From: Flavobacteriaceae bacterium
Lineage (GTDB): Bacteria > Bacteroidota > Bacteroidia > Flavobacteriales > Flavobacteriaceae
NCBI GenBank assembly: GCA_002721275.1
Contig: PBJZ01000010.1
Location: forward strand, 48,708 to 81,091
Reading direction: 5' to 3'
Length of the DNA: 32,384 nucleotides
The notes beneath the pieces are model-generated. The model saw only the letters and a list, made by a program, of their open reading frames with translations. It was not told the origin of the DNA and did not search any database. The translations under genes were made by a program, and so were the position numbers. This document shows, in pieces, positions 27,098 through 32,299 of this stretch; the stretch's first letter is position 1, and every line of letters starts with the position of its first letter.

Positions 27098-27586
27098 ATG
27101 TTAAAATATTTTTTATTTGCACTACCAAGAAGTCTTTTTTTTATATCTCTAATCTTCATGTCATGCAGTAAAAATAATTTAGAAAATGTAATACAAGAAA
27201 ATTTTGAATTAGCTGAAGAAACAGAAGAATATTATGTTTATATAATGTCAACAAATGGAGGAGGAAATATAACTATTTCATCTGAAGAAGGGGTTGTTAG
27301 TGAATCTAATTTAAATCAAGTCCGGGAAATCAATTCAAAAGCTGGAACCTTAATATCTGATAATTATATTGGTAAATTTGCAGGCGCCTATAATAAGGGG
27401 GTTATATTAAATTTTAATATTACAACCAATGAAGGATTTAGTTTTACAGGCTGGACAGGATATAAGTGCATAAAGTGTTATTGGGTCATGACACCCTTTG
27501 CCAGCAATGAGAGTTCAATTGAGCTAGTTGTTGATAAATTTATTTTTTTAACAGCAAATTTTGAAAAAATTTTGGAAAATAATTAA
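27098..27586 (+). CDS. Lipoprotein with an InlB-B-like beta repeat
   Basis: The 162-residue protein starts with a lipoprotein signal (SLIFMSC, Cys23). The mature part carries one copy of the repeat found in many Bacteroidota surface proteins: YIMSTNGGGNITISSEEG ... GVILNFNITTNEGFSFTGWTG ... SSIELVVDKFIFLTANFE, the GW and final TANF being the hallmarks. An unusual CIKC pair sits inside the loop after the GWTG. The start at 27098 gives a clean signal; the upstream extension is 27 residues of non-signal sequence. It ends 22 bp before the tRNA gene. Confidence 0.75.
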   Translation: MLKYFLFALPRSLFFISLIFMSCSKNNLENVIQENFELAEETEEYYVYIMSTNGGGNITISSEEGVVSESNLNQVREINSKAGTLISDNYIGKFAGAYNKGVILNFNITTNEGFSFTGWTGYKCIKCYWVMTPFASNESSIELVVDKFIFLTANFEKILENN

Positions 27587-27608
27587 AAGCACTTGTTGTT
27601 ATTGAAAT

Positions 27609-27682
27609 GGGGATGTAGCTCAGTTGGTTAGAGCGCTTGACTGGCAGTCAAGAGGTCGTGAGTTCGAATCTCATCTTCTCCA
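27609..27682 (+). tRNA. tRNA-Ala (anticodon GGC)
   Basis: A complete cloverleaf of 74 nt is visible: acceptor GGGGATG/CTTCTCC with the alanine identity pair G3:U70 and one U6:U67 mismatch, D-arm GCTC/GAGC, anticodon loop CTGGCAG with GGC at 27643-27645, T-arm GTGAG-TTCGAAT-CTCAT, and discriminator A at 27682. No CCA is encoded, so the 3' end must be added. The 5' leader (27587-27596) and 3' trailer (27682-27691) are complementary over 9 of 10 positions, counting the discriminator base. Confidence 0.95.
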
Positions 27683-27729
27683 CAAGTGTTTATACGGTTT
27701 AACAAAGGTTAGCCCTTTTTTCTTAAATC

Positions 27730-27752
27730 AAAACTACATAGAAAACTACATA
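27730..27752 (+). repeat. Short tandem direct repeat beside the tRNA 3' end
   Basis: Two copies of an 11-bp unit, AAAACTACATA, stand 12 bp apart (27730-27740 and 27742-27752), about 48 bp downstream of tRNA-Ala. Paired direct repeats next to a tRNA 3' end can be integrase arm sites, but no integrase gene is present here, so this is only a description. The rest of 27683-27958 shows no gene. Confidence 0.6.
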
Positions 27753-27958
27753 ATTTTAAAAACTAGCATCAATTTTGCTGATTTTGTGGGTCGTGAATTT
27801 TTCTTTTTTCACTTGTCCAATTTCCCTCATTATCTCTCTTAATTATATTGGCTTCAAGTTCTGTAACAAATAATATAATACTATTTGTTTTATCTATTAT
27901 TAAAATTAAAAACCTAGGTAGTAATGTTTTATATTCACAAAAATTATAAAAATATATT

Positions 27959-28474
27959 ATGAAAAAATTAGTACTTATTTATTCAATTATTTTATCAATA
28001 GCATTTTCAAAAAATACAAATGCCCAAGGTACGATAGTTGATGTTGCTGTTGGTAACAAGAATTTTTCAACTTTAGTTACGGCTTTAAAAGCTGCTGACT
28101 TAGTTAGTGCTTTACAAGGCGATGGTCCTTTTACTGTTTTTGCTCCAACAAATGATGCTTTTGCTAAAATTGATTCAGAAACACTAAATTCTTTATTAGA
28201 AGAAAAAAATCAAAAAGTTTTAGCAAATATTTTAACTTATCATGTTATCTCTGGAAAATTAGCTGCTACTGATGTAGTTGCTGCTTTAGATAAAGGGAAT
28301 GGTTCCGTTGAGTTAAAAGCACTAAATGGTGAATTAATTTCTGTTATGCAAAAAGATGGAAAAATTTGGTTGAAAGACTCGAATGAGAATTACAGCGAAA
28401 TTACTGCAACAGATGTTATGGGAAGTAATGGTGTTATTCACGTAATAAACACTGTTGTGATGCCTAAAAAATGA
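27959..28474 (+). CDS. Secreted fasciclin (FAS1) domain protein
   Basis: The 171-residue protein has a signal peptide (MKKLVLIYSIILSIAFSKNTNAQ) and a single FAS1 domain: FSTLVTALKAADLVSALQG, then the H1 motif GPFTVFAPTNDAFAKI, NILTYHVISGKL, and the C-terminal H2 box ATDVMGSNGVIHVINTVVMPK. FAS1 domains mediate adhesion or surface interactions; in bacteria the ligand is usually unknown. Codon use is plain and T-rich. A strong terminator follows at 28520, so the gene is monocistronic. Confidence 0.93.
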   Translation: MKKLVLIYSIILSIAFSKNTNAQGTIVDVAVGNKNFSTLVTALKAADLVSALQGDGPFTVFAPTNDAFAKIDSETLNSLLEEKNQKVLANILTYHVISGKLAATDVVAALDKGNGSVELKALNGELISVMQKDGKIWLKDSNENYSEITATDVMGSNGVIHVINTVVMPKK

Positions 28475-28519
28475 TTATAAATTGTTTATATTTTTAGTCG
28501 AAAAATAATTCTTTACAAC

Positions 28520-28554
28520 AAAACCCCTCTAATGATTTATTGGGGTTTTATTTT
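28520..28554 (+). terminator. Rho-independent terminator of the fasciclin gene
   Basis: AAAACCCC at 28520-28527 pairs with GGGGTTTT at 28542-28549 across a 14-base loop, followed by ATTTTT. It lies 46 bp after the fasciclin stop and, read from the other strand, also has an A/T-rich tail, so it may work in both directions. Confidence 0.8.
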
Positions 28555-28830
28555 TAAACTTAAACAACACTTATTATTTACCGTTTTGCTATAGACCAAA
28601 TGTCTGGGTTAATTTTTTATTTAACCACTTCTTTGCTACTGTGCTTCTATCTTTCATAATTATATTTTTTAACTGGTATCTCTTGGTAACCAGTTGCAAC
28701 CAAAAAAACTGGGTACTTCCTTATGACCGAGCTTAAGATAGGTAAGGGAGTCATGTTTCACATGAACTCCCAACATACTACCTACCAGAAGAACCAAAGA
28801 AATGCAAGTTCCAGTTAGCCCAATTAATAA
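28555..28830. other. Gene-poor stretch with strong inverted repeats
   Basis: No convincing gene is seen between 28475 and 28830 apart from the terminator. Two structured parts stand out. At 28671-28714 three segments, AACTGGT, ACCAGTT and AACTGGGT, allow the middle one to pair with either neighbour. At 28739-28784 a long imperfect hairpin has outer arms TAGGTA/TACCTA, inner arms GGGAGT/ACTCCC, and CATG/CATG around a five-base loop. On the minus strand a 53-codon open frame follows directly and in frame after the stop of the 185-residue gene (28830 down to 28669), with a hydrophobic part ISLVLLVGSMLGV. It might be a cut-off C-terminus or a small gene. Confidence 0.5.
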
Positions 28831-29388
28831 TTAATTAAGCACTTCAGGGTTCACTCTAAATCCATTTTTGTACATATCAAAATTGACATATCCATTGGTC
28901 AGACGATTTGTGAACATCTTGGCAATGGGATGCACTTTGTCCATTTCATCTAAAGCACTAATGAATTTATTTCCAACTAATAATAATTTATTTTGTTTCT
29001 CACTGGTTGTCCAAGTTTCAAATTCTTTCCTATCTACTTTTATGAATGCTTCATTGTTCTTAAAATCCACTTTCATTTTAATATCCTGATAAGCCGATTG
29101 AATATCCACCAAAGAAAAATAATTAATCTCCTTTGCACGAATTAACTCATTAGCACTTAATCCAAGAGTATTTTGCTTGAAAAATGTTTCCAGAACTAAA
29201 TCCTTAAAATATGAAACCATATTATTATGGAGTTTTTTCATATCGACTTTTTTAGGGTCAATAGCATTATGAATCCAGACAGATGCTTCGTCTAATAATT
29301 CTAATTTCTGTGTCGCTTTCTCTTGTTCTTCTTCATACTCCTTTTTAGCAAAAGAAATCATTAAGGGTTTAAATTTAGATTGCTTCAT
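28831..29388 (-). CDS. Unknown 185-residue protein of the RHH cassette
   Basis: The protein is soluble, helical at the N-terminus (KKEYEEEQEKATQKLELLDEA) and mixed later (DIKMKVDFKNNEAFIKVDRKEFETW), with no membrane segment or signal. I do not recognise its family. Its start overlaps the end of the 69-residue RHH-like gene by 14 bp, which suggests a translationally coupled pair. This is the layout of many regulator/effector or mobile-element accessory pairs, but there is no motif to set the function. A 53-codon frame continues in phase after its TAA. Confidence 0.65.
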   Translation of the reverse strand: MKQSKFKPLMISFAKKEYEEEQEKATQKLELLDEASVWIHNAIDPKKVDMKKLHNNMVSYFKDLVLETFFKQNTLGLSANELIRAKEINYFSLVDIQSAYQDIKMKVDFKNNEAFIKVDRKEFETWTTSEKQNKLLLVGNKFISALDEMDKVHPIAKMFTNRLTNGYVNFDMYKNGFRVNPEVLN

Positions 29389-29584
29389 TGTGATATGCTT
29401 GGGTTAATATTTCAGCGACATATTTATTAGCATCTTTCTTTTTCGCTTTTGCTTTTCTTCGATAATAAGATGATGCATCATTATCTAATTGAATTAAAAA
29501 ATTCTCTTTAAGTTTTTTTCTATTTGTTGTCCTGGTAAATGCCTTAAATAAGCCATCCTTAACCATTGTTAGTTTATATCTCAT
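29375..29584 (-). CDS. Ribbon-helix-helix-like small protein (69 aa)
   Basis: The protein is strongly basic (KKLKENF, YYRRKAKAKKKDANK). Its second half reads FLIQLDNDASSYYRRKAKAK followed by ANKYVAEILTQAY, which fits a beta strand and two helices of the ribbon-helix-helix (Arc/MetJ) fold. Such proteins bind DNA as dimers and often act as antitoxins, autoregulators or relaxosome accessories. It overlaps the next gene (185 residues) by 14 bp and lies 70 bp after the 44-residue RHH gene. A 14-bp AT-only palindrome at 29596-29609 lies just upstream of the start. Confidence 0.6.
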   Translation of the reverse strand: MRYKLTMVKDGLFKAFTRTTNRKKLKENFLIQLDNDASSYYRRKAKAKKKDANKYVAEILTQAYHNEAI

Positions 29585-29654
29585 TTATAAATATCTATAT
29601 AATTATATATATTTGTTTAAATAATATAGATTCATAGTTTGTCTATTAAATTAT

Positions 29655-29789
29655 TTATTTGATGTCAGAGGTTAATTTAGTTCTGCAATAAGTCGAAACA
29701 GGAACTCTGTCCTTCTTTGCCTTATCTCTTAAAATCTCCATATCTACTTCATTCATTCGAATGTTTACACTTGATGTTAAAATATCCAT
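29655..29789 (-). CDS. Very short ribbon-helix-helix protein (44 aa)
   Basis: ATG at 29789 opens 44 codons: MDILTSSVNIRMNEVDMEIL, then RDKAKKDRVPVSTYCRTKLT. The strand VNIRMNE, helix DMEILRDKAKKDR and helix VSTYCRTKL form a textbook RHH unit (VxIRMxxxE...L...A...VS.Y.R..L), like the N-termini of MobC/antitoxin-type proteins. It is shorter than most family members, so it may be a minimal dimeric repressor or the remaining front of a longer protein. An inverted repeat about 23-44 bp upstream of the start is a good candidate for its operator. Confidence 0.65.
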   Translation of the reverse strand: MDILTSSVNIRMNEVDMEILRDKAKKDRVPVSTYCRTKLTSDIK

Positions 29790-29811
29790 ATTATTGTGTT
29801 GTTTTTATTCG

Positions 29812-29833
29812 TCATGGCACAAAGTGCCAATGA
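29812..29833 (-). promoter_or_regulatory. Palindrome upstream of the RHH gene, possible operator
   Basis: GGCAC-AAA-GTGCC (29816-29828) is a perfect 5-bp-arm palindrome, extended by TCAT on the left and AATGA on the right to a 22-bp imperfect inverted repeat. It is one of the few GC-rich palindromes in the region and lies 23 bp from the RHH start codon. The minus-strand version holds ACTTTG, which resembles part of a -7 box, so binding there could block transcription. Confidence 0.5.
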
Positions 29834-29987
29834 CTTTGATTAATAATTGTAACTAATAAACAACAATAACCATACTACAAGCAAGGGTTTTTTTAATATT
29901 GAAAATTATTCTGTAAATCAGTGTGAATCATTATATATCACTTGTGAAGAATTAATGATATTTCTATGTTTCTTTAATATAAAAAGC

Positions 29988-30046
29988 TTGAAAAAACTTG
30001 ATGAATCAAATAATATTATCTTTAAGTTAAATACATACACTATGAA
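29988..30046 (+). repeat. 59-bp perfect direct repeat, copy A (promoter plus start codon)
   Basis: The 59 bases are identical to 31758-31816. The unit contains a TTG at 29998-30000, TATCTTTA at 30017-30024 (16-bp spacer, close to the Bacteroidota -33/-7 pattern), a short leader, and the ATG at 30042 plus two bases. Similarity fades on both sides, although the next codons keep the amino-acid pattern MKKL. It looks like a duplicated expression cassette. Confidence 0.9.
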
Positions 30047-30101
30047 GAAGCTACTACTTGTTTTACTGTTTGTTCCACTTGTTTCTAATAACTTCTGTTA
30101 A
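30042..30101 (+). CDS. 19-residue hydrophobic peptide
   Basis: MKKLLLVLLFVPLVSNNFC is encoded between a promoter-like repeat and an immediate terminator. It resembles an n- plus h-region of a signal peptide (two lysines, ten hydrophobic residues) without any mature protein. It could be a true membrane micro-peptide, or what is left of a secreted-protein gene whose body was lost. The intact promoter and terminator favour an expressed unit. No homology can be judged at this length. Confidence 0.45.
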   Translation: MKKLLLVLLFVPLVSNNFC

Positions 30102-30128
30102 ATCTAACATAAGTTAGATTAGTTTTTT
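30101..30128 (+). terminator. Rho-independent terminator directly after the micro-ORF
   Basis: AATCTAAC (30101-30108) pairs perfectly with GTTAGATT (30113-30120) over the four-base loop ATAA, followed by AGTTTTTT. The stem starts at the last base of the stop codon, so the transcript would be about 100 nt. Confidence 0.8.
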
Positions 30129-30160
30129 ACTTGTGTTTTACAATTATATTTTTATTTAGG

Positions 30161-30168
30161 TATATTTG
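30161..30168 (+). promoter_or_regulatory. Promoter -7 box of the following gene
   Basis: TATATTTG matches TAnnTTTG exactly and lies 23 bp before the ATG at 30192. The nearest TTG upstream is too far away (spacer 27). Confidence 0.45.
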
Positions 30169-30191
30169 AAATCAAATTAAAAACAATTAAA

Positions 30192-30941
30192 ATGAAAAAA
30201 TTAATATACATATTATCAATAATCGTATCTACAATATCATATGCTCAGCAACAAGATGCTGAAATATGGCAAACATATAGAATAAAATCATTAAAGGGAA
30301 AAACGCAAGAGTTTGAAAAAGCTGTTTCAAAGAAAACCAGAATGTTTAATAAAACTCCAGAAGATGCTATTTTTACCTTTAAAGTGGTTGATGGTCAGGA
30401 TCAAGGAATGTACGAAAGAGTTGTTGGTTTTAAAAATTGGAGTTGGTTCAATAGATCAAACCAAAAAGAAATGGACTACTGGATGAAAAATGTTGATCCA
30501 TTAATAGAATCTCAAACTGGATGGATTGTTTGGGAGAGGATAAAGGAATATTCTCACAATTGGAACCCAGGAAATGCTCCAAGCAAACACCAGCTTAGAA
30601 GATCAAGAATGGTTAAACCTAGCGGATATAGTGACTTTCTAATTGTTCATGAAAAAATGAAAAAAGTCTATGATAAATATGGTTATAAAGGGATAAAAGG
30701 ACTTTTTAGATGTGTTTCTGGAGGAAGCGAACAAATGTTTCTAATAGTTAGCCCTTTTGATGAGTATGGGGAAAATACAGGATTTGATAAATCTGACAAA
30801 AATACAGCTGAATTGTACAATGAAATGTTTGGAGATGATGCATGGCAGAAAGATATATTAAAATATAATTCCTCATTGGTTGACTGGGGAAGATCTGCAG
30901 AAAGATTAACTATTGTTAAATCAATGTCTTCCCAAAATTAA
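30192..30941 (+). CDS. Secreted protein of unknown function with two similar alpha/beta halves
   Basis: The 249-residue protein has a signal peptide (MKKLIYILSIIVSTISYAQ). Each half looks like a small ferredoxin-like unit: EIWQTYRIKSLKGKTQEFEKAVSKK ... YERVVGFKNWSWF, and SDFLIVHEKMKKVYDKYGYKGIKGLFRCVSGGSEQMFLIVSPFDEY. That is reminiscent of duplicated NIPSNAP/ABM-type domains, but I cannot confirm it. It has its own promoter-like box and a strong terminator, so it is a single-gene unit in the periplasm or outside. Confidence 0.7.
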   Translation: MKKLIYILSIIVSTISYAQQQDAEIWQTYRIKSLKGKTQEFEKAVSKKTRMFNKTPEDAIFTFKVVDGQDQGMYERVVGFKNWSWFNRSNQKEMDYWMKNVDPLIESQTGWIVWERIKEYSHNWNPGNAPSKHQLRRSRMVKPSGYSDFLIVHEKMKKVYDKYGYKGIKGLFRCVSGGSEQMFLIVSPFDEYGENTGFDKSDKNTAELYNEMFGDDAWQKDILKYNSSLVDWGRSAERLTIVKSMSSQN

Positions 30942-30961
30942 TTTACAAAACCTACTAAATA

Positions 30962-30988
30962 AAAAAACCTCCATTTGGAGGTTTTTTT
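30962..30988 (+). terminator. Rho-independent terminator
   Basis: AAAAAACCTCC pairs with GGAGGTTTTTT around the loop ATTT, 21 bp after the secreted-protein stop. It is the strongest terminator of the window. Between it and 31146 I see no gene. Confidence 0.88.
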
Positions 30989-31146
30989 ATACCCTTTAAA
31001 TATGGAATAATAAACAAAGAAAGTAATTTAACAGTAAGCTAAAATTATCATTATTTGATAGTTACAACATAGTAAAACTTTCTGTATCGGGAAATAAATT
31101 ACCGTTTATTTCACTTTCATTTACCTTCAAAATAGTATGATAATAA

Positions 31147-31590
31147 TTAATTTGATAAAACCTTCACCCCGTTTGCAATTAAAGAATATACTATTTCAGG
31201 TTTATTAATAGAGGCAATTTTTTCGTCTGAATCCCCCCTGTCAGAAGCATAATGTTTTAATTCATCAATGGGTATGATTTTCTTAAAAGCTACACCGCTC
31301 ACGACAACATTTTTTCCAGATATATCCTTTGGGACAAAGAAACCGTAATCTTTAAAATTTACCAATACTTTTTTGTTATCACCCAAATCTAATCTCATCC
31401 AACATCCCTTCATTTGACAAACATCAAAAACAGTTGCTTCAAATTTAGTATTGAATTTTGAATCCTCATCATAAAGTAATATTAACTGCTTATTGGACAT
31501 GATTTTATCATTTTCAATGTTTTCACCAAAAACATTTTTTTGTCCGTTTAATCCAATTGTAAATAATAAAAGTAAAAGTATCTTTTTCAT
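31147..31590 (-). CDS. Exported DUF4920 domain protein
   Basis: The 147-residue protein has a signal peptide (MKKILLLLLFTIGLNGQ) and the DUF4920 pattern: NVFGENI at the start, a core ATVFDVCQMKGCWMRLDL with a conserved cysteine pair, VLVNFKDYGFFVPKDI, and GKNVVVSGVAFKKI. The fold is an OB-like barrel and the function is unknown; the CxxxxC pair might bind metal or be redox active. It lies between the two 59-bp repeats, facing the opposite way. Confidence 0.8.
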   Translation of the reverse strand: MKKILLLLLFTIGLNGQKNVFGENIENDKIMSNKQLILLYDEDSKFNTKFEATVFDVCQMKGCWMRLDLGDNKKVLVNFKDYGFFVPKDISGKNVVVSGVAFKKIIPIDELKHYASDRGDSDEKIASINKPEIVYSLIANGVKVLSN

Positions 31591-31757
31591 AGAAGATTTT
31601 TTAAAAGTATAAAATTAAAAATACCTGATATATAATCCTAATTTATAAAATATAATTACAGAAAATTAAAATAAATAACCCTTCATCCAGTCTATTATTC
31701 TATTCTTGTTTTATTGAATTTTCTTGATTCCATTCACTACATTTCTTTTATGGTAAA

Positions 31758-31816
31758 TTGAAAAAACTTGATGAATCAAATAATATTATCTTTAAGTTAA
31801 ATACATACACTATGAA
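31758..31816 (+). repeat. 59-bp perfect direct repeat, copy B (promoter plus start codon)
   Basis: Identical to 29988-30046, 1770 bp downstream and in the same orientation. Here too the unit ends just after an ATG (31812) that begins a short hydrophobic frame. The flanks differ from copy A except for loose similarity in about 25 bp upstream. Confidence 0.9.
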
Positions 31817-31886
31817 AAAACTTATTACACTATTATTATTCATTGTAGCAGTTATAATGACTTATTTAGCATATACCAAGGCTTGA
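31812..31886 (+). CDS. 24-residue hydrophobic peptide
   Basis: MKKLITLLLFIVAVIMTYLA followed by YTKA: a two-lysine front, one membrane-length hydrophobic stretch and a short polar tail. It starts from the second copy of the 59-bp promoter repeat. Unlike copy A it could span the membrane. No family is recognisable, and no strong terminator follows, only an AT-only inverted repeat at 31918-31938. Confidence 0.45.
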   Translation: MKKLITLLLFIVAVIMTYLAYTKA

Positions 31887-31919
31887 AGAGTTCAAACCCT
31901 AGTAGGAATCTAACCCCAA

Positions 31920-32297
31920 TTAATTGAAAAAATTAATTATTCTATACAAAGGATGAAGAAATACAAAGAAAATATTAAATCCGTAATAAATCATAATGTT
32001 TCTTTTTTTTAAAACAAGTGAAGGTATTATGTATATCAATACATAGAATACAGCAATAAAAATCAATAAATCCCCCACATCATTAGAATTAATAACATTA
32101 TCAACCACAAACTGAACTAACATAGAATCCAAATGAAAAAATTGGGTGAAAAATAAAAACCCCCAAATCCACATCATTAGAAGAACCCAAAAATCATATC
32201 TTTCTCCTAGGTCTACCCCCTTAACAGAACAAGAGTTACAAAGCCCCTTCCAATCTAAGGGAACATCTCTTCTGTAGCAATTAAGACAAAATTTAAT
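31920..32297 (-). CDS. Zinc-ribbon membrane protein with probable ATT start
   Basis: From an ATT at 32297 the frame encodes 125 residues: (I)KFCLNCYRRDVPLDWKGLCN, then SCSVKGVDLGERYDFW, giving CxxC pairs at 4/7 and 20/23 like a zinc ribbon. Three or so membrane helices follow (WVLLMMWIWGFLFFTQFF, DLLIFIAVFYVLIYIIPSLVL, IMIYYGFNIFFVFLHPLYRII). The first ATG, at 32177, would drop the whole zinc ribbon. No ATG, GTG or TTG fits before it, and an in-frame TAA lies seven codons upstream of the ATT. The ATT stands 2 bases after the stop of the preceding gene, a spacing typical of coupled genes. Function unknown. Confidence 0.6.
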   Translation of the reverse strand: MKFCLNCYRRDVPLDWKGLCNSCSVKGVDLGERYDFWVLLMMWIWGFLFFTQFFHLDSMLVQFVVDNVINSNDVGDLLIFIAVFYVLIYIIPSLVLKKRNIMIYYGFNIFFVFLHPLYRIINFFN

Positions 32298-32299
32298 GC

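Noticed and set aside
27624-27842. 72-codon plus-strand ORF starting within the tRNA
   Set aside because: Its first third is the translated tRNA-Ala gene (a common artefact), and the rest has no coding character.
28475-28830. CRISPR-like or tandem repeat array
   Set aside because: The inverted repeats are single structures with different sequences; there is no regular repeat-spacer pattern here or elsewhere in the window.
29596-29609. 14-bp palindrome TATATAATTATATA ahead of the 69-residue gene as an operator
   Set aside because: AT-only and of low information in this background; kept only as a remark in the gene entry.
31091-31111. Hairpin GAAATAAA ... TTTATTTC as terminator of the DUF4920 gene
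   Set aside because: Weak AT stem without a T tract on the minus strand.
31918-31938. Inverted repeat AATTAATT-GAAAA-AATTAATT as a terminator
   Set aside because: Consists of A and T only apart from one loop base; such palindromes are expected by chance in this AT-rich DNA, and no strong T tract follows.
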